Of a DNA stretch of 64,000 nt, positions 35,662 to 45,476 are shown piece after piece. The DNA comes from Paenibacillus sedimenti (lineage in GTDB: Bacteria; Bacillota; Bacilli; Paenibacillales; NBRC-103111), in the NCBI RefSeq assembly GCF_014534655.1, contig NZ_JACVVD010000001.1:868001-932000 (forward strand), in the 5' to 3' direction. The notes under the pieces are model-generated. The model was not told the origin of the DNA. It worked only from the letters and a program-made list of their open reading frames with translations, and searched no databases. The position numbers and the translations under genes are program-made. Numbering within the stretch: the stretch's first letter is position 1; every line of letters begins with the position of its first letter.

Positions 35662-37593
35662 ATGCGTGCATCCAACGTTACCGTTCGTCGCAGATTATTT
35701 ACTGCGCTTATTATTGGAACTATCATCTTTACTGCGCTCATCCTGCGTCTTGCTTATGTCCAATTGTGGATTGGCCAGGATTTGGCGGATAAAGCGGAAA
35801 ATAGCTGGCGTCGAGATATACCATTTGCGCCCAAGCGGGGAGAGATTCAAGACCGCAACGGCGTAGCGCTCACTTATAACGTCAGCACGCCTTCTGTGAT
35901 GGCCATTCCAGTTCAGCTTCAAGATGCCCGTGCAACGGCTGCAAAGCTAGCTGAAGTGCTGCAGGGAAACGAAGATGAGATTTTTAAGCAAATGACTAAA
36001 AAATCAAGAATCAACTATATCAAACCGACCGGACGTAAAATTACGGTAGAGAAGGCCCAGGAAATACGCAATCTAAAGCTCCCTGGAATCGTTGTTGCAG
36101 AGGATAATAAACGATTCTATCCGTTTGGAACGCTTGCTGCGCATGTGCTAGGCTTTACGAATGCTTATAACGAAGGCTTGACGGGCGTGGAAGCCAAATA
36201 CAACAAGTTCTTAAACGGCGTGCCGGGCAGCATTTCCTACATGGCCGATGCGGCGGGCAGACAGTTGAAAGGCACAACAGATGAATATGTGCAGCCGAAG
36301 GACGGGTTGAACCTGCAACTTACCATCGACAGCCATTTGCAATCAGTGCTTGAGAGGAATTTGGATCAAAGCATGCTTGAGACTCAAGCCCAAAACGTGC
36401 TCGCGATTATGATGGACCCCAATAACGGGGAAATACTGGCAATGGGCAGCAGACCGACCTATGAGCCAGGTAATTATAATAACTATTCACAAGAAACATA
36501 TAACCGCAATTTGCCTATATGGAAAACGTATGAACCAGGTTCTACATTTAAAATCATCACATTGGCATCTGCATTAGAGGAGAAAAAGGTAGATTTAAAG
36601 AATGAACAATTTTTTGATCCTGGTTACATTGAAGTGGGCGGAGCCAGGCTCCGATGCTGGAAACGGGGCGGACACGGCAGCGAGACAATGATGCAAGTCG
36701 TAGAAAATTCCTGCAACCCCGGCTTCGTCGTTATGGGGCAGCGGCTTGGTAAAGAGAAGCTCTTTGATTACATTACAAGATTCGGATTTGGGAAGAAGAC
36801 GGGCATCGACCTTGGCGGAGAAGAGAACGGCATTATGTTCAAGCCTTCCCAGGTCGGGCCGGTTGAGCTAGCAACAACAGCATTCGGTCAAGGGGTATCC
36901 GTTACGCCAATTCAGCAAATTACGGCCGTTTCTGCTGCGATTAACGGCGGCAAGCTTTTTAAGCCTCACGTGGCGAAGTCGTTCACGAATCCGGAGTCCG
37001 GGGAGATCGTTGACGTTGTTGAACCGGAGCTCGTACGTAATGTGATTTCCGAGAATACGTCCAAACAAGTGCGTGAAGCACTGGAAAGTGTTGTGGCCAA
37101 AGGAACGGGACGCAATGCGTTCATTGATGGGTACCGCGTTGGAGGTAAAACGGGAACAGCGCAGAAAGTTATAAATGGACGTTACTCTCCCGATGAACAC
37201 ATTGTTTCTTTTATCGGGTTTGCTCCTGCTGATAATCCGAAAGTTGTCGTATACGCAGCTGTAGATGACCCGCAAGGCTTACAATTTGGAGGGCTTATCG
37301 CAGCTCCGCTCGTGAAGAATATTATGGCTGACGCTTTGCGGTATATGAAAGTGGAACCGAACAAACAGCAGCTGGACAAAGAATACCGTTATGGCGAAAC
37401 ACCGGTCGTCGAGGTGCCCAACTTGGTTGGAGCTTCGGTAGATGATATATTAGAAGATCTGAACATGAATTTTAGATTGGCGAAGTCCGGCAATGGTAAA
37501 TATGTCATTAGCCAGGCGCCAAAAGCCGGAACGAGAGTAGATCAAGGTTCGACGATCCGGATCTTTTTATCCAACAGCGAACCGCCGCAATAA
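35662..37593 (+). CDS. spoVD: Sporulation transpeptidase SpoVD
   Basis: A 643-residue class B PBP: N-terminal membrane anchor (about 15-32), PKRGEIQDRNG, transpeptidase motifs S294-TFK, S350-C-N and K496-TG, then one PASTA domain. Cys332 (RCWKRGGHGS) and Cys351 in the SxN motif match the redox pair described for B. subtilis SpoVD, whose disulfide is opened by StoA in the forespore envelope. This distinguishes it from PBP2B. Makes spore cortex with SpoVE. Start ATG behind GGAAGGGGGAG. Confidence 0.94.
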   Translation: MRASNVTVRRRLFTALIIGTIIFTALILRLAYVQLWIGQDLADKAENSWRRDIPFAPKRGEIQDRNGVALTYNVSTPSVMAIPVQLQDARATAAKLAEVLQGNEDEIFKQMTKKSRINYIKPTGRKITVEKAQEIRNLKLPGIVVAEDNKRFYPFGTLAAHVLGFTNAYNEGLTGVEAKYNKFLNGVPGSISYMADAAGRQLKGTTDEYVQPKDGLNLQLTIDSHLQSVLERNLDQSMLETQAQNVLAIMMDPNNGEILAMGSRPTYEPGNYNNYSQETYNRNLPIWKTYEPGSTFKIITLASALEEKKVDLKNEQFFDPGYIEVGGARLRCWKRGGHGSETMMQVVENSCNPGFVVMGQRLGKEKLFDYITRFGFGKKTGIDLGGEENGIMFKPSQVGPVELATTAFGQGVSVTPIQQITAVSAAINGGKLFKPHVAKSFTNPESGEIVDVVEPELVRNVISENTSKQVREALESVVAKGTGRNAFIDGYRVGGKTGTAQKVINGRYSPDEHIVSFIGFAPADNPKVVVYAAVDDPQGLQFGGLIAAPLVKNIMADALRYMKVEPNKQQLDKEYRYGETPVVEVPNLVGASVDDILEDLNMNFRLAKSGNGKYVISQAPKAGTRVDQGSTIRIFLSNSEPPQ

Positions 37594-37700
37594 AAGATCA
37601 AAAAAAAGATTTGCCGATAAGACATGTTTTGCTTTTCCATATGCATAAAATTGTCCATAATAGATATGATCGTGAACGCTAAAGAGAGGGTAGGGTGCCC

Positions 37701-39188
37701 ATGAATTTGAAAGAGCTTGCTTCTGCTCTGCTCATTACACATATACACGGTGAACCGGATACGAAAATTACAGGGATTGAGGCCGATTCCCGGAAGGTGA
37801 AGCCTGGAGATTTGTTTTTGTGCATTCCCGGATTGACTGTGGATGGTCATGATTTTGCCCCGAAAGCTGTTGATTTGGGGGCTTCTGCCCTTGTAGTCGA
37901 ACGTGTGCTGGATTTGCCGGTGCCTCAGCTCCTCGTGAAAGATGCCAGATATGCGATGGCGGCGCTTTCCGCACACTTCTATGGTTATCCGAGTAAGCAA
38001 ATGAAGATCATCGGCATTACAGGCACAAATGGTAAAACGACTTCTACTTATTTAATTGAGAAAATTTTGCGCGACCAAGGATTCACAACCGGACTCATGG
38101 GCACGATTCAAATGAAAATCGGCGATACGTACACGGAGATGGAGCGCACAACGCAAGAAGCGCTTGATCTGCAGCGAAGCTTCAGGAAAATGAACGAAGT
38201 GGGTACCGACTACTGCATTATGGAGGTATCCAGTCATGCGCTGGAACTGGGCCGTGTAAAAGGGATTCACTTTCGTTCGGGCATTTTTACGAATTTGTCG
38301 CAGGATCATTTGGATTATCATAAGACGATGGACGCTTATCAAGCGGCAAAAGGTCTTCTTTTCTCTAGACTGGGTAATGGATTCTCACAGAATCCCCAGG
38401 AGCGACAGTATGCCATATTGAACGCAGACGACCCTGCGACTGATGTATTTGGCAAGATGACCGCAGCGCAGGTCATTACCTACGGGATAGATAACGAATG
38501 CGACGTAAGGGCTAAGGATATTCGAATTACCGCTCAAGGTACGGAATTTAACCTCGTTTCCTTTGCGGGGGAAGCTCAATTCCGCATGAAATTAGTTGGT
38601 AAGTTTAATGTGTATAATACGCTTGGGGCAATTGCCTCAACTTTGGCGGAAGGTGTTGCACTGGAACAGATTCGGAATAGTTTAGAAAGTGTAGCTGTCG
38701 TTGATGGGCGTATGGAGGTTGTTAACGAGGGTCAGGATTTTCTGGTCTTGGTTGATTATGCCCATACGCCTGATGGTCTGGAGAACGCACTATCGACGAT
38801 TCGTGATTTTGCTGAGGGCAAGGTTTACACGGTATTTGGCTGTGGGGGGGACCGGGACCGGAAGAAGCGTCCTCTCATGGGAAAAGTAACTGCGAAATAT
38901 AGCGATTATCTGTTTGTTACTTCCGACAATCCGCGTACCGAGCAGCCTGATGCTATTTTGCAAGATATTGTTCCAGGCATAGAAGAAGCCGGCTTTCCGC
39001 ATGAGCGGTTCGAGTTGATTGCGGATCGCAAGCTTGCGATTCAAAAGGCTATTGAAGAGGCAGGCCCGGGCGATGTAGTATTGATAGCGGGAAAAGGCCA
39101 CGAAACGTATCAGGATATCATGGGGGTTAAGCATGATTTTGATGATCGTTTGGTGGCTAAGACTGCGATAAGGGGAAGAAAAAGATGA
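37701..39188 (+). CDS. murE: UDP-MurNAc-tripeptide synthetase MurE (meso-DAP)
   Basis: About 495 residues from the ATG at 37701, behind GAGAGGG; GTG at 37695 is too close. Mur ligase ATP loop GITGTNGKTTSTYLI near residue 108. The substrate motif SDNPRTEQP contains DNPR, which marks enzymes adding meso-diaminopimelate rather than lysine. Overlaps murF by 4 bp (ATGA). Confidence 0.95.
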   Translation: MNLKELASALLITHIHGEPDTKITGIEADSRKVKPGDLFLCIPGLTVDGHDFAPKAVDLGASALVVERVLDLPVPQLLVKDARYAMAALSAHFYGYPSKQMKIIGITGTNGKTTSTYLIEKILRDQGFTTGLMGTIQMKIGDTYTEMERTTQEALDLQRSFRKMNEVGTDYCIMEVSSHALELGRVKGIHFRSGIFTNLSQDHLDYHKTMDAYQAAKGLLFSRLGNGFSQNPQERQYAILNADDPATDVFGKMTAAQVITYGIDNECDVRAKDIRITAQGTEFNLVSFAGEAQFRMKLVGKFNVYNTLGAIASTLAEGVALEQIRNSLESVAVVDGRMEVVNEGQDFLVLVDYAHTPDGLENALSTIRDFAEGKVYTVFGCGGDRDRKKRPLMGKVTAKYSDYLFVTSDNPRTEQPDAILQDIVPGIEEAGFPHERFELIADRKLAIQKAIEEAGPGDVVLIAGKGHETYQDIMGVKHDFDDRLVAKTAIRGRKR

Positions 39189-40582
39189 TTAATCGTACAC
39201 TGGGGCAAATGATAGACATGCTGGGCGGCGAGGCTGATCTCGTGGCTGCGTCCTCTTCAGCTGCTGACATTCAAATAACGGGCGTTTCAACCGATACGCG
39301 CACGATACGGCCAGGGAGCCTGTTCGTGCCACTAATCGGCGAACATTATGATGGACACGCATATGCCGCAGAAGCGTATGATAAAGGCGCAGCTGCCGCC
39401 TTATGGCAGGATGACCGTCCGAACCCGCCCGAAGGCATGCCGATCATTCGAGTGAAGGATACACTCACAGCGCTGCAGCAGTTGGCCAAAGCTTATCGCA
39501 AGCAGCTGTCTGTGCGAATCGTCGGCATCACCGGCAGCAACGGCAAGACGACAACGAAGGATCTGGTTGCTGCTGTGCTAGGCAGCACATATGAAGTTCA
39601 TAAAACAAAGGGAAACCTGAATAATCATATCGGATTACCCCTGACGCTTTTACAGCTGGAAGAGACGACACAATACGCAGTCGTTGAAATGGGGATGAGC
39701 GGACGCGGCGAGATCGAGCTCTTATCCGGGCTGGCAGAGCCGGACGCGGCGATCATCACGATGATCGGTGAAGCGCACATGCTCCAGCTTGGCTCACGCG
39801 AGGAGATCGCTCGAGCCAAGGCGGAGATCTTGAACGGCATGCCGAGCGGCGGGCTGTTCGTCTATAACGGCGACGAGCCGCTGATCGAGCAGGCGCTCAC
39901 GGAGCGAAGCCTGCCGGACGGGCTGCGTCGCATACGCTTCGGCAGCGGCAAAAGCAATGATCTGTACCCGACCGTCATTCGAATGGATGCGGAAGGGGCT
40001 TACTTCGACATCAATGCTCCGGACTATCCGGAATTGTATATTCCTTTGCTTGGCACGCATAACGTCATCAATGCGCTCTCGGCCATCGCCATCGGCGAAG
40101 CCTTCGGCGTATCGCCGCAGAACATTGCAGCGGGGCTGCGCTCGCTGCAGATGACGAGCATGCGCATCGAAAAGCTGACGGCAGCCTCCGGGCTGACCGT
40201 GCTTAACGATGCGTACAACGCCAGCCCGGCCTCGATGCGGGCTGCCATAGCTTTGACCGAGCAGCTGCGCGGCTTCGGTCGCAAGTTCGTCGTGCTCGGC
40301 GACATGCTGGAGCTCGGCGAGCACGAAGAGCAGTTCCATCGCGACATCGGCGCGATGCTCTCGCCTGAACGTGTCGACTACGTCTTCACGTTCGGCCGCC
40401 TCGGCAGCTTCATTGCCGATGAAGCGGCAAAGTCGTTCCAGCAGGCGTATGTGCGCGCCTACGATGACAAAGAGCAGCTTGCCGCCGAGCTCCGAGAGCT
40501 GGCACAAGCTGAAGATCTCGTACTCGTAAAGGGCTCGCGCGGCATGCGGCTGGAGCAGGTCGTGCAGGCCTTGCTCGGCTAG
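39185..40582 (+). CDS. murF: UDP-MurNAc-pentapeptide synthetase MurF
   Basis: A 465-residue Mur ligase with the ATP loop GITGSNGKTTTKDLV near residue 115, adding D-Ala-D-Ala to complete the UDP-MurNAc pentapeptide. Further blocks: TKGNLNNHIGLPLTLL, VVEMGMSGRGEI and LNDAYNASPASM. The second half (about 39700-40580) is clearly more GC-rich than neighbouring genes. Coupled to murE by a 4-bp overlap. Confidence 0.95.
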   Translation: MINRTLGQMIDMLGGEADLVAASSSAADIQITGVSTDTRTIRPGSLFVPLIGEHYDGHAYAAEAYDKGAAAALWQDDRPNPPEGMPIIRVKDTLTALQQLAKAYRKQLSVRIVGITGSNGKTTTKDLVAAVLGSTYEVHKTKGNLNNHIGLPLTLLQLEETTQYAVVEMGMSGRGEIELLSGLAEPDAAIITMIGEAHMLQLGSREEIARAKAEILNGMPSGGLFVYNGDEPLIEQALTERSLPDGLRRIRFGSGKSNDLYPTVIRMDAEGAYFDINAPDYPELYIPLLGTHNVINALSAIAIGEAFGVSPQNIAAGLRSLQMTSMRIEKLTAASGLTVLNDAYNASPASMRAAIALTEQLRGFGRKFVVLGDMLELGEHEEQFHRDIGAMLSPERVDYVFTFGRLGSFIADEAAKSFQQAYVRAYDDKEQLAAELRELAQAEDLVLVKGSRGMRLEQVVQALLG

Positions 40583-40640
40583 TTGCTGGATTCTGAGACC
40601 AGCTTTAAGACGGTCTAACTCATAATCATGAATAGCAAAT

Positions 40641-40669
40641 CGTTTTCTACCCGGAAAACGAGCAGGAGG
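40641..40669 (+). promoter_or_regulatory. Hairpin before mraY Shine-Dalgarno
   Basis: CGTTTTC pairs with GAAAACG (6-nt loop), followed by AGCAGGAGG. The upstream flank (AATAGCAAAT) is only loosely like the GATGCAAG flank of the main leader family, so this is a possible diverged member. Confidence 0.5.
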
Positions 40670-40676
40670 AACCACA

Positions 40677-41636
40677 GTGGAAAACGCAGTATTATTAACG
40701 ATGGGCGTGGCTTTTGTGCTGGCTCTCATTATGGGGCCGCTCTTCATCCCGATTTTGCGGCGGATGAAATTCGGTCAGCAAATCCGTACCGACGGTCCGC
40801 AAGGGCATTTGAAGAAGCAGGGGACGCCCACGATGGGCGGGACGATCATTTTGTTGGCGCTGGCGCTTGCGACGCTTCGTTTTGCCGATAAAACTACAGA
40901 TCTCCTAATCTTGTTGATAGCATCACTCGGATACGGACTGGTAGGCTTTCTGGACGATTATATTAAAATCATCTTTAAACGTTCATTAGGTCTGACAGCC
41001 AAGCAAAAGCTGTTCGGTCAGCTTCTGATTTCCGCTGTCGTCTGTTTCCTGCTCATTAAGGAAGGGCACAGCACGGACTTATACATCCCATTTGTCGAAT
41101 TACATTTTAATCCAGGCTGGTTGTATTTCCCGCTCATGGCGATACTTATGCTTGGCGCTTCGAACGCGGTGAATTTCACAGACGGCTTAGATGGCCTGCT
41201 TGCAGGAACAAGCGCGATCGCTTTTGGTGCATATACCGTGATTGCGATGAACAATACACAGCCGGAAGCGGCGATCTTCTCAGCGGCCATGGTCGGGGCC
41301 GTGCTCGGTTTTCTCGTATTTAATGCCCATCCGGCCAAAGTATTTATGGGCGACACAGGCTCGCTCGGCATCGGGGGCGGACTTGTAGCCGTTGCAATAC
41401 TGACCAAAGCAGAGCTGCTGCTTGCGATTGTAGGCGGCGTGTTTTTGGTGGAGATTCTATCGGTTGTCATCCAGGTCGTATCATTTAAGACAAGGGGCAA
41501 ACGCGTATTTAAAATGAGCCCGATCCATCACCATTTCGAATTGGTTGGCTGGTCGGAGTGGCGTGTCGTCATCACGTTCTGGGCCACAGGTCTTGTGCTT
41601 GCCGTGCTCGGATTATACATGAATGAGGTGTTATAG
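40677..41636 (+). CDS. mraY: Phospho-MurNAc-pentapeptide translocase MraY
   Basis: A 319-residue integral membrane enzyme with about ten membrane segments, starting at GTG behind AGGAGG. It transfers phospho-MurNAc-pentapeptide to undecaprenyl phosphate (lipid I). Signature motifs: [46 protein letters not shown] and SPIHHHFE. The tight gap to murD indicates cotranscription. Confidence 0.96.
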   Translation: MENAVLLTMGVAFVLALIMGPLFIPILRRMKFGQQIRTDGPQGHLKKQGTPTMGGTIILLALALATLRFADKTTDLLILLIASLGYGLVGFLDDYIKIIFKRSLGLTAKQKLFGQLLISAVVCFLLIKEGHSTDLYIPFVELHFNPGWLYFPLMAILMLGASNAVNFTDGLDGLLAGTSAIAFGAYTVIAMNNTQPEAAIFSAAMVGAVLGFLVFNAHPAKVFMGDTGSLGIGGGLVAVAILTKAELLLAIVGGVFLVEILSVVIQVVSFKTRGKRVFKMSPIHHHFELVGWSEWRVVITFWATGLVLAVLGLYMNEVL

Positions 41637-41639
41637 AGA

Positions 41640-43034
41640 ATGAATCATCCGCGTGAATATCGTGGACTTGAAGTGGTTATCTTGGGCTTGGCTCGCAGCG
41701 GAGTCGCTGCGGCAAAGCTTTTTCATCAAAAAGGCGCCATAGTCACGGTCAATGACAAAAAAGAGCGACATGCATGCCCTGAAGCCGACGAACTCGAGGC
41801 TCTGGGTATTTCTGTTGTTTGCGGCTATCATCCGGAGTCTATCGTGCATGCAGGTGTAGCGCTTGTAGTGAAAAATCCCGGTATCCCTTACACAGTGGAA
41901 CCGATTCGCAAAGCACTAGAGCTGGGCATCGAGGTCGTTACGGAAGTCGAGGTTGCTTATCAATTCTGTCAAGCGCCGATTATCGGGATTACAGGTTCGA
42001 ATGGAAAAACAACGACCACAACTTTGATTGGTAAAATGCTTGAGGCAGGCGGCTTGCAACCGGTTGTAGCGGGCAATATAGGCCGTGCTTTGACCGAAGC
42101 TGCTCCTGAAGTGACGGAGGATCATTGGATGGTCGTTGAACTGAGCAGCTTTCAGCTGAAAGGAACGACTTCATTCCGTCCGCGTATCGCGTGCTTGCTG
42201 AATCTATATGAAACCCATCTGGACTATCACGGCACGATGGATGATTATATTGCCTCCAAGGCGAAATTATTCGCGAATCAAACGGAAGCAGATACCGCCA
42301 TTTTGAACTGGGACGATACGGTGTGCCGGTCGATCATGCCAAGTGTGCGCGCCAAAGTGCTGCCTTTTTCCATGAATGAGGCTTTACAGCATGGCGTTTA
42401 TTTGGACAGAACGACGGACACGCTTGTTTATGCGGATGGGCAAGGCAGCGTTCATGTTATTCTCCCTGCGAAGCAAATGGGCATACCAGGCAGTTTCAAC
42501 ATTGAAAATGCGCTTGCTGCCGCTGCTGCAGCCATTACAACCGGTGTAAAGCTCGAAACGATCGCGAGCGTTCTTAGAAGCTTTCAAGGCGTTGAGCACC
42601 GTCTGGAGTTTGTCAGAGAGCTTGATGGCGTTACGTTCTATAACAATTCAAAAGCGACGAATCCGGCTGCTTCGATCAAGTCGATTGAAGCGTTCGAGCA
42701 AAGCATTGTGCTCATTGCCGGCGGTTTGGATCGCGGCTCAGACTATATGGAACTGCTGCCTACATTCCGTGAGCGGATCAAAGGGGTTGTCACCCTGGGA
42801 CAAACGAAGGAAAAAATCAATCGCATTGCTGCGATGGCAGGGATTAGCCTTGTTGAAACCGTCGATACTGCTAAGGATGCAGCGGACGCGGTATCTCAAG
42901 CTGTTGAACTAGCCTATCGCATGAGCGAGCCTGGAGATATCGTTCTCCTATCGCCGGCTTGCGCGAGTTGGGATATGTTCCCTTCCTATGAAGACAGGGG
43001 ACGCATGTTCAAAGAGTCCGTGCATACACTCTAA
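41640..43034 (+). CDS. murD: UDP-MurNAc-L-alanine:D-glutamate ligase MurD
   Basis: A 464-residue Mur ligase: N-terminal Rossmann start VVILGLARSGVAAAKLF, ATP loop GITGSNGKTTTTTLI near residue 118, ELSSFQLKGT, GVEHRLEF and YNNSKATNP. Adds D-glutamate to UDP-MurNAc-L-Ala. GAGGTG lies upstream inside the mraY end. Confidence 0.96.
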   Translation: MNHPREYRGLEVVILGLARSGVAAAKLFHQKGAIVTVNDKKERHACPEADELEALGISVVCGYHPESIVHAGVALVVKNPGIPYTVEPIRKALELGIEVVTEVEVAYQFCQAPIIGITGSNGKTTTTTLIGKMLEAGGLQPVVAGNIGRALTEAAPEVTEDHWMVVELSSFQLKGTTSFRPRIACLLNLYETHLDYHGTMDDYIASKAKLFANQTEADTAILNWDDTVCRSIMPSVRAKVLPFSMNEALQHGVYLDRTTDTLVYADGQGSVHVILPAKQMGIPGSFNIENALAAAAAAITTGVKLETIASVLRSFQGVEHRLEFVRELDGVTFYNNSKATNPAASIKSIEAFEQSIVLIAGGLDRGSDYMELLPTFRERIKGVVTLGQTKEKINRIAAMAGISLVETVDTAKDAADAVSQAVELAYRMSEPGDIVLLSPACASWDMFPSYEDRGRMFKESVHTL

Positions 43035-43037
43035 GTA

Positions 43038-43065
43038 GGGCCTATCCACTTTTGCGGATAAGCCC
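43038..43065 (+). other. Hairpin between murD and spoVE
   Basis: GGGC-C-TATCC pairs with GGATA-A-GCCC (one mismatch, 8-nt loop), no T-run, with GAGGTG 16 bases later. Possibly an mRNA processing or stability hairpin. Confidence 0.45.
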
Positions 43066-43092
43066 ACAACACACGGCTAAGAGGTGTCTGTT

Positions 43093-44190
43093 ATGGGTAA
43101 AACGCGGTCCGCTCCGGACATTTGGATCATTATTCCTACTCTGTTGCTTTTGACAATCGGCGTTATTATGGTGTATAGTGCCAGTGCGGTTCTTGCTTTT
43201 CATGATTTTGGCGATTCGTTATATTACTTGAAACGTCAGCTGCTTTTTGCGGTTTTAGGCGTTATCGCTATGTTTTTTACAATGAATGTGGATTATCTGG
43301 TGTGGAAAAAGTATGCGCGCATCGCGCTCCTCGTCTGTTTCGGAATGCTCGTAATCGTATTGATTCCGGGCATTGGGGTCGTGCGTGGCGGTGCGAGAAG
43401 CTGGCTCGGGATCGGAGCATTCGGTATTCAACCTTCCGAGTTTATGAAGATCGGCATGATTCTTTTTCTATCCAAAATGTTGTCCGAGCAGCAAGCGAAG
43501 ATTACGCTGTTTACAAAGGGGCTTATGCCGCCTCTCGGCATTATGGGCTTGGCTTTCGGACTGATTATGCTGCAGCCGGACCTTGGTACGGGCGTTGTTC
43601 TCGTAGGGGCCTCGCTGCTCATTATTTATACTTCCGGTGCAAGGTTGCTGCACCTCTCGTATCTAGGTATGATTGGGATTGCGGGATTCGTAGGGCTTGT
43701 CATTGCTGCCCCTTACCGGTTGCAGCGGATTACCGCCTTCTTGGATCCGTGGCAGGACCCGCTTGGAGCGGGCTATCAGTCCATTCAGTCGCTATATGCA
43801 ATTGGACCCGGAGGGTTGGTTGGACTGGGGCTGGGCATGAGCCGGCAAAAGTACAGCTACTTGCCGGAGCCGCAAACCGACTTTATTTTCTCCATTATCG
43901 CCGAGGAACTTGGATTCATTGGCGGCACGCTCGTGCTTTTGTTATTCACCATACTGGTCTGGAGAGGCATGAGGGCGGCCATTACGGCACCAGACACGTT
44001 TGCCAGCCTTATTGCTGTCGGCATTATCGGAATGATTGCTGTGCAGGTTATCATCAACATAGGCGTAGTTATCGGGATGTTTCCGGTAACGGGCATTACA
44101 TTGCCGCTCATTAGTGCAGGAGGATCGTCACTGACGCTTATGCTCACATCGATCGGCATCCTGCTCAATATATCCCGTTATTCGAGGTGA
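43093..44190 (+). CDS. spoVE: SEDS glycosyltransferase SpoVE (FtsW/RodA family)
   Basis: About 365 residues from the ATG at 43093 (AGAGGTG upstream; GTG at 43084 lies within that site). Ten membrane segments with SEDS hallmarks: VYSASAVLAFH, IGAFGIQPSEFMKIG, LQPDLGTGVVL, PLISAGGSS near the end. Polymerises glycan strands as partner of a class B PBP. Position between murD and murG matches spoVE, and spoVD is in the same cluster; without another SEDS gene in view a vegetative FtsW role cannot be excluded. Confidence 0.88.
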   Translation: MGKTRSAPDIWIIIPTLLLLTIGVIMVYSASAVLAFHDFGDSLYYLKRQLLFAVLGVIAMFFTMNVDYLVWKKYARIALLVCFGMLVIVLIPGIGVVRGGARSWLGIGAFGIQPSEFMKIGMILFLSKMLSEQQAKITLFTKGLMPPLGIMGLAFGLIMLQPDLGTGVVLVGASLLIIYTSGARLLHLSYLGMIGIAGFVGLVIAAPYRLQRITAFLDPWQDPLGAGYQSIQSLYAIGPGGLVGLGLGMSRQKYSYLPEPQTDFIFSIIAEELGFIGGTLVLLLFTILVWRGMRAAITAPDTFASLIAVGIIGMIAVQVIINIGVVIGMFPVTGITLPLISAGGSSLTLMLTSIGILLNISRYSR

Positions 44191-44196
44191 CAGAGC

Positions 44197-45267
44197 ATGA
44201 AAACTATCGTGTTTACCGGAGGCGGATCCGCCGGACACGTTACGCCTAATATAGCACTGATGAGCAAGCTCCGTCAGTTAGGCTGGGAAATCCGCTATAT
44301 CGGCTCGGCTACGGGCATAGAGAAAGACATTATCGAACGCGAGGGCGTTCCTTTTTATCCGATTTCCTCCGGAAAATTACGCAGATATTTTGACCTGAAA
44401 AATTTCAAAGATCCATTCAAAGTCATCAAAGGCGTTTACGAGTCTTATAGATTGCTGCGTCGTTTGAAGCCCGCCATCGTTTTTTCGAAAGGCGGGTTCG
44501 TTTCCGTCCCGGTCGTTCTCGGCAGCCGGCTGAATAAGATTCCGGTTATTATTCATGAGTCCGATATGACGCCGGGGCTTGCCAATAAAATCTCGATTCC
44601 ATTTGCGACCAAAGTATGTGTGACGTTCCCGGAATCGATGCAGCATGTACAGGATCAAAAAGCGATTCTAACCGGATTGCCGATCCGCGAGGGTATTTTG
44701 AACGGAAAGGTGACAAAGGGATACCAACTCTGCGATTTTCACTCTCAAAAACCTGTGATATTGATCATGGGAGGCAGTCTTGGTTCTCAAGCCATCAATC
44801 ATGCCGTCAGGGACAATCTGGACCGGTTGCTTGATCAGTTCCAAATCGTGCATATTTGCGGAAAAGGCAATATCTCTCAAGAACTCTCCGGTAAAAGAGG
44901 ATACAAACAATTCGAATTCATTTCTGACGAACTGCCTGATATGATGGCGATGTCGGATTTGGTCATTTCCCGGGCGGGGGCTACTTCCATCTACGAATTT
45001 CTCATTTTGGAAAAGCCGATGCTGCTCATACCTCTATCGCTGCAAGCGAGCAGGGGGGACCAGATATTAAATGCAAAATCGTTCCAAAAGGCCGGCTATG
45101 CCGATGTACTCCCTGAGGAAGAGCTGACCTCGGAGTCCCTTGCTGAGCGAGTTGAAGCCATGTACGCGAATCGTGAGGCTTATAAAACAGCGATGGCAAC
45201 CCGGAGTGAAACGAATGCAGTGGATTCGATCGTCAAATTGATCGAAACGCATAGCTTATCGACCTGA
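44197..45267 (+). CDS. murG: Lipid II GlcNAc transferase MurG, variant type
   Basis: A 356-residue GT-B glycosyltransferase transferring GlcNAc from UDP-GlcNAc to lipid I. The first loop reads FTGGGSAGHVTPN instead of the common GGTGGH; the rest is typical: FSKGGFVSVPVV, IHESDMTPGLANKI, LIMGGSLGSQAINHAV, SRAGATSIYEFLI and Q-rich donor site. This SAGH form resembles the secondary MurG proteins of Bacillus, but here it sits in the cell wall cluster. GAGGTGACAG precedes the ATG. Confidence 0.9.
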   Translation: MKTIVFTGGGSAGHVTPNIALMSKLRQLGWEIRYIGSATGIEKDIIEREGVPFYPISSGKLRRYFDLKNFKDPFKVIKGVYESYRLLRRLKPAIVFSKGGFVSVPVVLGSRLNKIPVIIHESDMTPGLANKISIPFATKVCVTFPESMQHVQDQKAILTGLPIREGILNGKVTKGYQLCDFHSQKPVILIMGGSLGSQAINHAVRDNLDRLLDQFQIVHICGKGNISQELSGKRGYKQFEFISDELPDMMAMSDLVISRAGATSIYEFLILEKPMLLIPLSLQASRGDQILNAKSFQKAGYADVLPEEELTSESLAERVEAMYANREAYKTAMATRSETNAVDSIVKLIETHSLST

Positions 45268-45289
45268 TTTCGCGAAAGCGGATGGGCAA

Positions 45290-45318
45290 TTGTCACACTC
45301 TTTCCGATTTTACATAAA
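45290..45318 (+). promoter_or_regulatory. Candidate sigma-A promoter of murB
   Basis: TTGTCA (five of six), 17-bp spacer, CATAAA (four of six). Lies in the 210-bp gap between murG and murB, giving a leader of about 150 nt. Confidence 0.4.
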
Positions 45319-45476
45319 CTACACTATAACCGTGACAGACACCTAAGGTTTTATACGATGCCAAATACCGGAAACCGGCCGATTTCGGCACGGCTCGTAT
45401 AGATGGAATGACAGAGCTGCTTGCTTGGCTTAACGCCCGTGCATTCCACCCGAAGTTCTGTGAAGGAGGTTTTCCC

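Noticed and set aside
39794..40747. 317-residue open frame on the minus strand over murF
   Set aside because: Shadow of GC-rich murF codons; no family resemblance and it runs across the mraY leader.
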